A stretch of 51,206 bases of DNA, taken from a virus. This document shows positions 20,353 through 29,300 of this stretch, one piece after another (the stretch's first letter is position 1; the number at the start of each line of letters is the position of its first letter). The stretch lies in IMG/VR virus record IMGVR_UViG_3300037153_000206, positions 1-51,206 of that record; one strand, 5' to 3'. Made by a program: the position numbers and the translations under genes. Under the pieces are notes generated by a model. It made no database searches and was not told the origin of the DNA. It worked only from the letters and a program-made list of their open reading frames with translations.

Positions 20353-21414
20353 TTGGCAGTCATTGACGACATCATGGATCAGGCCGCGCTAACCGACAGC
20401 ATTGTTGGCCCGGTCGAGACGGAGATGGAAACGGAGCCGTTCCGAGGCGAGCAGATCGCGCCGATGCAGGACACGGACTCGCAGTACGTCTCCATGCGAG
20501 TCGAAGATCTCCATGCGTTCGGCATTGGCCAGTTCCGTGCCCCTGAGGCGAGCATCCCGCTCATGGACATCACTGGTCGTGAGGAGCGCGAGGAGGTCAT
20601 CGAGCTTGCCTATCTGGACGAGGCGCACCGCATCTCGCCACTGCGTTGGGAGCGTCTGACGCAGGGCGGCGAAGTTCTTGCCGCACGTGAGGCACGGCGT
20701 CTGGTCGAGATCGGTCAGATCCTCGAACGACGCAACGAGCGCCTGACCGAGTGGATGCGCTGGAGCGCGTTCTCAGGACAGGTGACCATCGAGTACCAGC
20801 AGCGGGACACCGCTCTGGTGATCGACTACCCGCTCCCGAGCGGGCACAAGCCGTCCGCAGCAGTTCCGTGGACGGACACGACCAACTCAGATCCCGTCAA
20901 CGACCTGAAGACCTGGCTGAAGACTGTCAGTAATGATGCTGGCAGCCCCGGCAAGTTCGTTCATCTCAGCGACGACGACGCCGAGTTGATCGTGACCAAC
21001 CAGAAGCTCCGCAACTACTTCAACGTGGATGTGGGGCAGCCGTTCATGCCCACGCTGGCCGACGTTCTGAAGCTCCTGCCCGCAGGGGTCGAGTTCGTCC
21101 CGGTCAACGAGGCGTACCGCGACGAGAGCGTCGGCGGCAGCAAGCGCCCGGAGGATCACACGCGCTACCTGCCCATCGGCAACGTCATGGTCACCACTGC
21201 CTACAGCATCGCGGGGTTCGGTGGGATCGCGGAGACGCTGAACGGCCCGGTCGAGATCAAGACCGGCCCGGACTCGACATCATTCCTGCCGGGTCCGCAG
21301 TCCGAGATCATCCTCAAGGGCGAGGGTGTCTACACACGCCTGCTGCGCCAGGGAAGCCGTCGCATCGTGCGGCTGAAGCGGCCGGAGGCGTTCCTCTACG
21401 GCGACGTGCGCTAG
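20353..21414 (+). CDS. Major capsid protein (capsid E family)
   Basis: 353 residues. Start is TTG at 20353, set by AAGGAGGTG 8 nt upstream. The order of elements fits lambda gpE-like capsid proteins: an N-terminal arm, EVIELAYLDEAHRISPLRWE, a helix rich in Arg/Glu (ILERRNERLTEWMRWSAFSG), GTVTIEY-like strands at QVTIEYQQRDTALVID, and a C-terminal domain with GNVMVTTAYSIAGFGG. About 415 copies would form a T=7 shell in relatives; the exact number here is unknown. Flanking genes (decoration protein, connectors) agree. Confidence 0.85.
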   Translation: MAVIDDIMDQAALTDSIVGPVETEMETEPFRGEQIAPMQDTDSQYVSMRVEDLHAFGIGQFRAPEASIPLMDITGREEREEVIELAYLDEAHRISPLRWERLTQGGEVLAAREARRLVEIGQILERRNERLTEWMRWSAFSGQVTIEYQQRDTALVIDYPLPSGHKPSAAVPWTDTTNSDPVNDLKTWLKTVSNDAGSPGKFVHLSDDDAELIVTNQKLRNYFNVDVGQPFMPTLADVLKLLPAGVEFVPVNEAYRDESVGGSKRPEDHTRYLPIGNVMVTTAYSIAGFGGIAETLNGPVEIKTGPDSTSFLPGPQSEIILKGEGVYTRLLRQGSRRIVRLKRPEAFLYGDVR

Positions 21415-21429
21415 AAGGGAGGTGACAAC

Positions 21430-22131
21430 ATGGGTTACAAGGTTCTCGTTGACGAGGTGACCGTTCACGTCACGATCAACAAGCTGCCCCAGCCGGACGG
21501 CTCGGTGATCTACCAGAACGGCCTCGGCCAGACGTACTACCGCGATGAGGTCGTCCCTGACGACAAGATCGCGGAGGACTGGAAGGAAGCGCTGGATTCG
21601 GGCGAAGGCCCGTTGGCCGAAGCGCTCAGCAAGAAGCTGGAGAAGTCCGATGACACCGGTGGTGACACCGGCAAGCGTCTCGGCGCTCCGTTCGCGGGCT
21701 ACGAAGACATGGAAGAGGATGACATCCTCGCTGCCATGAAGGCGTTGCCCTCGGCCGCGATCCAGCGGATCAAGGAGTTCGAGGAGCAGCAGGACGAACC
21801 GCGCGAGCGGATCACCAGCTACAACGTCGGCTACGGGGAGTCCGCAGTGGATCGTCAGGCAGGACTGGTGTCATCTGACGTTCAGGACTCCGATCCGGAC
21901 AAGGCGTCGGCCCGAATCAGCACCCGCGAGGTGCCGGAGGAAGGGCCGGTCGTGCCCGGTGAGGGGATCACTGGGACGGGTGACCCGCAGGTTCCCTACG
22001 GCTCGCGTGCCGACGAGGAGAAGGGCGACATCAAGGGCAGCGGCAGCCCGCGCCGCCGTGGCCGTCGCGACCGGCAGCCCAAGCCCCAGGAGGGCGGGGC
22101 CGCTCCGTCTCTGGACAAGGCCAACGAGTAA
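21430..22131 (+). CDS. Virion-associated hypothetical protein, 233 aa
   Basis: GAAGGGAGGTG precedes the ATG. An N-terminal beta domain of about 60 residues (YKVLVDEVTVHVTINKLPQP) is followed by an acidic helical middle and a long Gly/Pro/Arg-rich tail that looks disordered (SPRRRGRRDRQPKPQ). It stands between capsid and connector genes, so a minor head protein is likely. No family recognised. Confidence 0.6.
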   Translation: MGYKVLVDEVTVHVTINKLPQPDGSVIYQNGLGQTYYRDEVVPDDKIAEDWKEALDSGEGPLAEALSKKLEKSDDTGGDTGKRLGAPFAGYEDMEEDDILAAMKALPSAAIQRIKEFEEQQDEPRERITSYNVGYGESAVDRQAGLVSSDVQDSDPDKASARISTREVPEEGPVVPGEGITGTGDPQVPYGSRADEEKGDIKGSGSPRRRGRRDRQPKPQEGGAAPSLDKANE

Positions 22132-22158
22132 GCAGTACTGACGAAAGGAGGGATTCTC

Positions 22159-22665
22159 ATGGCGTTGACAGATCCGATTGCTCTCGCGGCGAGGGACGAG
22201 CTTCCCGAGACGTGGGACAAGCTGTTGGAGACGCCGACGTTCGGTGAGGAAGCCCTCCAACGTCGCCTCGATGTCCTGCTGTACCGAGCGTTCGGCACTG
22301 TCGAGATTGAGCAGGATGATCTTGATCCTGTTCTTGTCAGTTATCTTGGCAAGCGCCTGGCGCTCGACCTGATCATCCCCGGCATCGACTACTGGTCGAA
22401 GCAGGTGCTCTCGCTCACAGCAGGCGAGCGGGAGACGAAGGCATACAAGGATCGCGCGGAGGACTTGAAGGAACTCCGCAAGATGCTGCTGAACGACACA
22501 GCGCAGATGGCGGTGGAAGTTGGAGCAGTGCTACCTCAGATCCCACGCCCGCAAGGCAACTTCAGCCGCGTGCTGGAATCGGGATTCTCGACAGCACACG
22601 TGACATCTGACCCGCTGACGTTCCCGCCGCTGTATGGCCCGCCCGAGGAGACGACGACAGGATGA
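22159..22665 (+). CDS. Head-tail connector protein
   Basis: 168 residues, AAAGGAGG before the ATG. Helical, with LQRRLDVLLYRAFGTVEIEQ and LGKRLALDLIIPGIDYWSKQ, matching the size and position of adaptor proteins that bind below the portal. ATGA overlap couples it to the next gene. The assignment rests mainly on gene order. Confidence 0.55.
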   Translation: MALTDPIALAARDELPETWDKLLETPTFGEEALQRRLDVLLYRAFGTVEIEQDDLDPVLVSYLGKRLALDLIIPGIDYWSKQVLSLTAGERETKAYKDRAEDLKELRKMLLNDTAQMAVEVGAVLPQIPRPQGNFSRVLESGFSTAHVTSDPLTFPPLYGPPEETTTG

Positions 22666-23294
22666 GTCCGTACCTGTCTGAAGATCTCGTCGGCACCGAG
22701 GAACTGCTCGACTTGATCGAGTCGGCCATCATTCTGAACGTGAACGACGCTCTCAGCGTTGTCTACGAACGGAGGGTGCCGCTGGATCAGGCCAGGGCGG
22801 AACTCCGAGGTGTGCCGTATGAGCCACTGGAGTACGACGAGGTTCCTCCCGGCCACGTGTGGGCCGGGAACTTCCCGTCAACTGTGTTGGAGGAGGTTGG
22901 TCCGGAGGCATACCCGTACATCGCCATCACCCTTGACGATTACGTCCCTGACGCTGAGGATCTGATGCAGGACCACGTGAACGTGTACCGCAACGGTTTC
23001 ACTGTCCACAGTCTTGCTAAGGCCGATCCGGAAGGGGTCGCTGAGGGGCAGGGCATCGATCCTGCGTCGGACAAGGTGCTCCGGCGCGCGATTCGCATGG
23101 CCGAGGCGGTACATCTGGTGGCCTACCAAGATCCCAGCCTGAGTCGCCTCATCAGCGGCTCCTCGAATCCGACACGCGGTCAGCACTCCTTGCCTTGGAG
23201 ATATCAGAAAGACGGAGTAGGCCCGAACCTCTGGTTCCAGGCCGTCGGTACGACATACGCGATCAAGAGCTACACCACAGGCTGGAGTAGCTAG
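22662..23294 (+). CDS. Putative tail terminator or connector protein
   Basis: 210 residues. Helical start (LLDLIESAIILNVNDALSVV), then an alpha/beta core (AYPYIAITLDDYVPDAEDLM, DHVNVYRNGFTVHSLAKADP). The core resembles tail-completion proteins in layout. It overlaps the connector gene by ATGA and precedes the tail tube gene. No specific motif, so the name follows from order. Confidence 0.5.
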   Translation: MSPYLSEDLVGTEELLDLIESAIILNVNDALSVVYERRVPLDQARAELRGVPYEPLEYDEVPPGHVWAGNFPSTVLEEVGPEAYPYIAITLDDYVPDAEDLMQDHVNVYRNGFTVHSLAKADPEGVAEGQGIDPASDKVLRRAIRMAEAVHLVAYQDPSLSRLISGSSNPTRGQHSLPWRYQKDGVGPNLWFQAVGTTYAIKSYTTGWSS

Positions 23295-23320
23295 TAATGA
23301 CACGAGAGGAGGTGAAGTAG

Positions 23321-24007
23321 ATGGGCACGTTCTTCCGGGGTCGTCACCCGATCACCTACGAGCGTGGCTTCGTCCAGGGCGCGGGGCGTATCTTGTACGC
23401 GCCTGGCGGCTCTGCGTGGCCGGAGAGCATTGCTGACATCATCAACGTCGATGCGGCGGATGCCGAGGCATATGATCTCGTCCTGCCATGGGTCGAGATC
23501 GGCTTCACGAAGACCGGCATCAACATCACCCGCAACAACGCCGAGGAGGACTTCGACGTTGATCAGGTCAGCGGGTCGATTCGCCGCCGTCCGACGAACT
23601 GGGAGATGTCAGTCGGCACCCAGCTTGCCGAGGCAACACTGGAGACATTCCAGCTAGCCTGGGAGTTGGGTCCGATCAACGCCGTCACCCCTGGCGCACC
23701 GCAGCTTGCGGAGCGTCACATGGGCATGGGCGCTCCCACGAGCTACAACGAGCGGATGATCGCCGTCCTGTTCCAGTTCCCGCCCGAGCCTTCGGGCGCG
23801 AGTCCTGCGACGGCGGCGCTGATCCGGGCGTGGGTGTTCCGGCGCTGCCTCCGTGCGGCGGCGGAATCGGGCATGACGCTCCAGAAGACCGGCGAGCAGG
23901 TTTCCCTGCCGGTGCGCTGGAACGCGCAGGCCGACACGTCGGTTCCCATCGAGGAACAGTTCGGAGAGATCTTCGAGCAGGTTCCTGACGCAGTGACAGG
24001 TCCGTAG
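23321..24007 (+). CDS. Major tail tube protein
   Basis: 228 residues with AGGAGGTG upstream. An N-terminal segment of strands with Gly (GAGRILYAPGGSAWPESIAD) and a middle DLVLPWVEIGFTKTGINITR, plus the tube-type VSGSIRRRPTNWEMSVGTQL, match siphophage tail tube proteins. Hundreds of copies polymerise into the tail under tape-measure control. The gene is followed by a strong hairpin, which fits high expression. Confidence 0.75.
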   Translation: MGTFFRGRHPITYERGFVQGAGRILYAPGGSAWPESIADIINVDAADAEAYDLVLPWVEIGFTKTGINITRNNAEEDFDVDQVSGSIRRRPTNWEMSVGTQLAEATLETFQLAWELGPINAVTPGAPQLAERHMGMGAPTSYNERMIAVLFQFPPEPSGASPATAALIRAWVFRRCLRAAAESGMTLQKTGEQVSLPVRWNAQADTSVPIEEQFGEIFEQVPDAVTGP

Positions 24008-24097
24008 CAACACCCCTGACGGTTTGAGCGAAGGCCGAACCACTGGACGCGAATCAGCAAAGGCGAAACGCATGCAGGCAGCAACATACATGACAAC

Positions 24098-24129
24098 GGG
24101 CGGAGGCTTCTGAGAAGGGGCTTCCGCCC
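24098..24129 (+). terminator. Strong hairpin after the tail tube gene
   Basis: GGGCGGAGGCTT pairs with GGGCTTCCGCCC (with G-T pairs) around a 7-nt loop. No T-run follows, so it may lower downstream expression or mark an RNA end rather than stop transcription fully. Confidence 0.55.
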
Positions 24130-24138
24130 AGTCGTGCT

Positions 24139-24264
24139 ATGCCGAGCTACGACGGACAACTCTTGACAATCAACTTGACAATCACGCTGTTCAACGTGCC
24201 GATCAGGGTCGAGGGTACCGTCGAAGTGCTAGGCGTCAGACGCAGGATTCAACATGGCTCGTAA
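24139..24264 (+). CDS. Small hypothetical protein, 41 aa
   Basis: A complete frame from ATG 24139 to TAA 24264, overlapping the next gene by 11 nt. It reads MPSYDGQLLTINLTITLFNV and ends RRRIQHGS, plausible as a two- to three-strand beta peptide. Its codons for LTINLTIT form a tandem 12-bp repeat (TTGACAATCAAC, TTGACAATCACG), so the window's TTGACA motif occurs twice here. No good ribosome site; moderate to low confidence. Confidence 0.4.
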   Translation: MPSYDGQLLTINLTITLFNVPIRVEGTVEVLGVRRRIQHGS

Positions 24265-24763
24265 GTTCATCACCATCGAACTCCAAGGCGAGGACAAGAT
24301 CCAAGCCGGACTGCGCATGCAGGAAGCGCGGCAGGAGTTGAACCTGCGTGAACTGGTCGATGATCTCGCGGAGGCGGCAGAGGCGACCCTGATTGCGGTC
24401 GCACCTCGTAGCAGTAACTACATCTTGGAACACATTGCCCGCGAGGGTCCGGTGTTCATGCCCGGTGGCCCTGGCGGTGGTGGCGAATGGAAGGCCATCG
24501 TCGGCGTCAAGGAGGGAACGAGCAGGCACCCGATCTACGTCGATCAGGGCACCGGCATCTACGCCGGTAGGGAGATCATCATCAGGCCGGTCGGTGTCAT
24601 GCCGATCACAAAGAAGTTCGGTGAGGTCGGCCCTGGTGGTGTCACGAAGACGAAGTTCCGGTGGTACGTCCGTGGCCAGCCTGGTCAACACTACTTCTAC
24701 TTGACATGGCGTGCGCTCAACGCGCTCGCAGCATCGAGGATCGCAGCGAAGAGGCTCCTGTAA
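24254..24763 (+). CDS. HK97 gp10-like tail completion protein
   Basis: 169 residues. After a helical N-terminal region come APRSSNYILEHIAREGP and HPIYVDQGTGIYAGREIIIR, then FRWYVRGQPGQHYFYLTWRA. This strand order and the GTG-plus-VRGQ pattern fit HK97 gp10-like proteins, which complete the tail end that joins the head. Placed between tail tube and tail chaperone. Confidence 0.65.
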   Translation: MARKFITIELQGEDKIQAGLRMQEARQELNLRELVDDLAEAAEATLIAVAPRSSNYILEHIAREGPVFMPGGPGGGGEWKAIVGVKEGTSRHPIYVDQGTGIYAGREIIIRPVGVMPITKKFGEVGPGGVTKTKFRWYVRGQPGQHYFYLTWRALNALAASRIAAKRLL

Positions 24764-24787
24764 CCCGCTCATCAAAGGAGAGCAAGA

Positions 24788-25480
24788 ATGGCGACAACAA
24801 AGCAGCGTCCACCCAGCAAGGCCGGATCAGCGCAGCAGAACGGCGCTGGCGTGGATGAGGGCGAAGTCAAGGCAGCCGAAGAGGCTCTGGAGATCCTTGA
24901 GCCGCTGCTCGATGGTAAGCGCTGGATCATCGGCAAGCCGCCCGAGGAAGGTGGCCGGGAGACTGAGTACAGTGTTTACACTCAGCTTCCGCTCGGATAC
25001 ATGGCGCGCAATCGGCTGTTCTCACTGATCGGGCGCACGTTCTCGCTGGCGATCAAGGCAACTGGCGGCAACGTCGGCGGGATGGAGGACATCTTCGGCT
25101 CCGGCGCTGGCACGCTGGTCGAGCGCGGGCGTAGGCTCGGCTCACGCGACTTCCAAGACGCCACGCAGTTCTTCTCGCTGGCGATGGAGTTGATCGGCTA
25201 CGCGCCGGACTTCCTGTCCGACTTCTATGCCATCGTTCTTGACGTTCCGCAAGGAGAGCGTGGCTGGTTCCGCGAGGTGATCGAGCAGCCGCGCAGGCCC
25301 GACGATGACAAGTGGGGTCTGTCAGAAGACGACGGCATCCTGATGATCGAGATCTTCATCGATCAGAACTACGAGGACATCCGGCGTTTTTTCGTGGAGA
25401 AGCTTCCGAGGATCGGCAAGCGCGCCGCGCAGCGGGAGCAGGATCAGAAGACGGGCCGCGAATCCGTGTCACAGCAGTAG
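24788..25480 (+). CDS. Tail assembly chaperone (gpG-like), frameshift upstream product
   Basis: 230 residues, AAGGAGAG upstream. Helical after a disordered N-terminal 30 residues; contains YMARNRLFSLIGRTFSLAIK and DFQDATQFFSLAMELIGYAP. It stands in the conserved chaperone position before the tape measure. Near its end (25387-25393) a slippery T TTT TTC lies in frame, so part of the ribosomes should pass into the -1 frame and make a longer fusion, as lambda gpG/gpGT do. Confidence 0.8.
   Translation: MATTKQRPPSKAGSAQQNGAGVDEGEVKAAEEALEILEPLLDGKRWIIGKPPEEGGRETEYSVYTQLPLGYMARNRLFSLIGRTFSLAIKATGGNVGGMEDIFGSGAGTLVERGRRLGSRDFQDATQFFSLAMELIGYAPDFLSDFYAIVLDVPQGERGWFREVIEQPRRPDDDKWGLSEDDGILMIEIFIDQNYEDIRRFFVEKLPRIGKRAAQREQDQKTGRESVSQQ
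25387..25421 (+). promoter_or_regulatory. Programmed -1 ribosomal frameshift site
   Basis: The heptamer T TTT TTC (25387-25393) is in the correct phase (CGT TTT TTC). Eight nt downstream, GCTTCCGA (25402-25409) pairs with TCGG-c-AAGC (25413-25421), with one bulge and a 3-nt loop. Heptamer, spacing and stem together match -1 frameshift signals. The -1 frame then stays open for 196 codons. Confidence 0.8.
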
Positions 25481-25983
25481 AGGTCGTAGAGAAGATCTGG
25501 TCGAACGGAGGAGGTGACAAGCTAGAAGACATATTGAGATGGCCGGTCAAGCGCGTGGAGGGCATCTACAAGGCGATCATCCAGCGCGAGGCCGTTGAAG
25601 CCATTGAGCGACAGCGCAGTGACATGATTGCTGCGTGTTACTCGAACCCGAACTGGGACGGCAAGGACAACGCACAGAAGCGCAACGACTACCTCAGAGA
25701 CATCAACACTCATTTCAACCGTGCGATCACCGCGATCTACTACCCCGATGGAGCACGCGAGCAGGAGATTGACTGGAGCAATCCCTTCTTCGCGGCTCAC
25801 AAGCGCGAGATGCTGCGCACGAAGAAGCTGTTCGAGGAAGCCACCGGCAGGACGCTGGGTGATGTCATCGAGGACGAAGCCAAGGCTGACGACTCTGGCG
25901 TCGATCAGGTGTCGAGCAACGGTCACCGCAAGCGCGACTACGACCAGATGCCTGATGACGACGAGATCCCGAGGAACAGATGA
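25393..25983 (+). CDS. -1 frame extension of the tail chaperone (gpGT-like)
   Basis: Read only after the shift; no ribosome-site-supported start exists within it (a GGAGGAGGTGA at 25507 has no start codon at a usual distance). The extension carries VTAVEVVEKIWSNGGGDKLE, AIYYPDGAREQEIDWSNPFF and a charged tail, so it is genuine coding. The fusion would have about 398 residues. In lambda-like phages the short and long forms together coat the tape measure before tail assembly. Confidence 0.75.
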   Translation, partial: RGEASEDRQARRAAGAGSEDGPRIRVTAVEVVEKIWSNGGGDKLEDILRWPVKRVEGIYKAIIQREAVEAIERQRSDMIAACYSNPNWDGKDNAQKRNDYLRDINTHFNRAITAIYYPDGAREQEIDWSNPFFAAHKREMLRTKKLFEEATGRTLGDVIEDEAKADDSGVDQVSSNGHRKRDYDQMPDDDEIPRNR

Positions 25984-26005
25984 CAACAGTGAGGAAGGAG
26001 GTGAA

Positions 26006-26266
26006 ATGGTTACCGCCAGGTTCAGGGTCACGCGAGTCACTCCGCAGGGTCTGACAGACGAGCAGATCGCGGAGGGCAAGCAGCCGTGGGCGACCGAGGT
26101 CGAGATGACACCGGATTACGCCAACGGTGCTAACAAGCAGTGGGCTGAGGCCACCCCGCAGGGTGTCTGCCGCCTGCTGATCACGAACATGGCTGCGGTC
26201 GATGCACTGCCGCTGGGCGCGCACTTGCACGTCACGTTCGAGCAGATCGATCCGGCCACGGCCTAG
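26006..26266 (+). CDS. Small tail-module protein, 86 aa
   Basis: GAAGGAGGTG ends 3 nt before the ATG. Pattern: ARFRVTRVTPQGLTDEQI, then EVEMTPDYANGANKQWAEAT and LGAHLHVTFEQID. This small beta protein is often found among phage structural genes (from memory). Its exact role is unknown. Confidence 0.6.
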   Translation: MVTARFRVTRVTPQGLTDEQIAEGKQPWATEVEMTPDYANGANKQWAEATPQGVCRLLITNMAAVDALPLGAHLHVTFEQIDPATA

Positions 26267-26322
26267 CGGTGCGGCTGAGGAAAAGGGTGTCCGGACCCAG
26301 CTAACCGTTTCACACTGTTGAC

Positions 26323-29300
26323 ATGAACGAGATCGAATACATCCTCAGGATCGTCCTCAAGGCGAGGGACGAGTTGGCTACCGCGCTCAAGCGGGCGCGC
26401 GAGGAGCTTCGACTGTTCGCCAACGCGGCTGAGACGAACCAGAACAAGATCAATGCGTTCAACGAGTCGATGGAGAAGCTTAGCAAGAACGCTGACAACA
26501 TTACGGACAAGTTCCGTGAATGGCGAGCGATCTTGCAGGGCACGGCCGATGACTCAGCAAAGACGAAGAAGTCGGTTGACGCGCTCGCCAAGGAAGTGGA
26601 GGAGACTGCCAAGGCGACGAGGAAGCAGGCCGACGCGCAGGAGAAGGCAGCCAAGGCGCAGGATGCACTTCTCAAGTCTGCTGACAAGCTCCGCAACGAG
26701 TACAAGGAGCTTTCGAAGCAAGAGGCGCAGACTGACCGTGACCGCGAGCACATGGTCTTCCGCCTCAAGGAGATCGGGGCCGAGCTAGAGGGCATCCGCA
26801 AGAAGGTCAACGATCCTGACATCAAGCGCTTCTACTTCAACTGGGCGCGCGATGCCAGGGAAGCCTCCGATGCGATCCAGAAGGCGCATGAGGAGGTAAC
26901 GCGGAACCAGGCAGAGGAACTGAAGAAGCAGATCGACGCCGAGAACGCGGCGCTCAAGTTCGCGGAGAAGATGGAGAAGGATCACTTCGCACGGCGAGCG
27001 AGGGAGCGCGATCAACTTGTCAAGACTTATAACAATCTGATCGCCAGGGGTCTTCAGGATCAGATTGCTGCCGAGGAGCGGGCTGCCAGGGAGAGCGTCA
27101 AGATCGAGGAGGAGGCCGCTACCAGGCGGACGGCCATCCGTAAGCGCGAGTCCGATGCGTACAAGGCTTCGGTTGCGCAGCGGGCGCATCTGGATCGCCT
27201 CACTTCCGGCAAGGCGACCTACATCGATATCGGTAGAGCAGAGGAAACCGTCAAGGAACTGCGCAGGGTCGCTCGCGCGTATGACGACACCCACAAGCAG
27301 CAGCGCCGGTTGCTGGACGACGCGATCAGGCTTGAGCACGCGCTTCGCAATGTCGGCAAGGAAGGTGACAAGACTAGTAGCGTATTCAGTAAGCTGAGAG
27401 GAGTGATTGGCGGCAACAGCGATAGCGTCGCCACACTTGATAATAAGCTCCGTGGCCTTGGCCTCCTGCTGGTTGTCGGGTTCGCGCAGCAACTGATCAA
27501 CGTCCTCGGTGGCCTGGCTGGCGCGTTTGTGTCGGTGGGCCTCTCCGCAGGAGCGGCAGGAACGGCAATCGGTGGCATGTTTGTCGCTGGTATTGCCCAA
27601 GCGCTTCCGGCTATTGGCCTGCTTAGCGCGGCACTAGTTCGTGTCAAGAGTGTCATGGATGCTGTCAAGCAAGCGCAGGCAGCGCAGGAGCAGGGCGCTG
27701 TGCAGCAGGCGACGGCGCATCGTCGGGTGGCCGATGCTGCTGACACATTGCGTGAAGCGCAGGAACGGCTCACGCAAGCGCGCAAGGATGCGCGAGAAGA
27801 GATCAAGGAACTGATCGATGCCGAGCGCGATGCCCAGCTTGCTGCGGCTGGCGCGGCGCTATCGCAAGAGGAGGCGCAGGAACGGCTCAGAGAAGCTATC
27901 GCTACTGGTGGCGATGTTGCTCGCGCTCAGCTTGACGTGCTTCAGGCGAATGCGGACGCTGAGGATGCGATTGAGGAAAAGCGGGATGCGCGGCGGAAGT
28001 CACGACAGGCACAGCGCGGTGGCGTTGAGGCGATGCCTGGTGTCGTTCAGGCTCAACAGCAGCTTGAGACAGCCAAGCGTAATGCGCAGGAGGCAGCCGA
28101 GGGTACTGAGACAGCGGTGGCCAAGCTCAATTACCTGTTGTCACAGTTGTCACCTGCTGAGCGGCGGCTGTACGAAGCAGTCACGAACTTCCAGAACCTG
28201 TTCCGATCTGGCGTTTACCGCGAGATTACTGACAACCTTGTAAACAGCTTCGCCCGTAGCGTCGAGAAGATCACGAAGATCATCCAGATGCCGGAGGTCG
28301 TGGGCCTCGCACGGCGCACGTCGAAGACGCTCGCTGACACGATGAACAGTGTCTTCGACCGGCTGACGACGAAGCCGATGATCGACCAGTTGGTTCGGAT
28401 CGGTGAGGCAGGGCGCAAGAACCTCAAACCGCTGGGCGATATTGCGGTTGATGTTGGCAAGTCTCTTGCCAATATTGCTGAGGCGGCTGGACCTTCGTTC
28501 CGGCGCTTCCTGCGCTTTGTGCGCGATCTCGTCGGTCAGTTCGAAGACCTGACGGGCCGCAAGCGGACGATGGTCGATTTCTTCGAGACGGGCGAGAAGC
28601 ACCTTGAGGCGTGGGTCAAGCTCGGTGTCGCGATCATCAGGTTCTTCCTGGCTCTGGCCGGTGCCGGTGGCGCTCGTTCTGGCCTGACCACGATCAAGGA
28701 TGCTACCAAGGCTGTTGACGATCTAACGAAGAAGATTCAGGACAACGGCAAGGGCGTCGGCAAGTTCTTCGAGAACTCGCGTGAGATCCTCTACGAAGTC
28801 GTCGGTGTTGTCGCAGCGTTGGCTGAGGAGTTGTCTGAGGCGTGGACACCGGAGCGCGTGCATGACTTTGCCACGCTGCTCAAGGATGTTGTCATCCCGG
28901 CGCTCGGGGATGTCATTGACTTCCTGGGCGACATTACGCAGAAAATCATCGAGTGGGCCGATACCCCAATCGGCGGGCAGATCATCAGGTTTGGGGTTGC
29001 GGTCCTCCTTGTCTCGAAGATTGTCGCTAGTACTTTCGGTGCGTTCATCGAGTTCGCCCGCACGATAGGGTTCCTCCTAGAGCCGATTGTGGGGATGATT
29101 GAGTGGATCGGTGAAGGCGGGCTGGTGACTATGTTCGAACGCCTCAAGGATGTTGCCAAGTTCTTGAGGGGTGGTGGTGGTGTTGTCAAGGGAGTTGGCA
29201 TCGTTGGCCTTGTCTTGGCGCTGCTCGGCTATCTCGGCCTTCTCGATGATGCCTGGCGAGAAGTCAAGAGTGCTTTCGTAGCATTTTGGGATGAGGTTCA

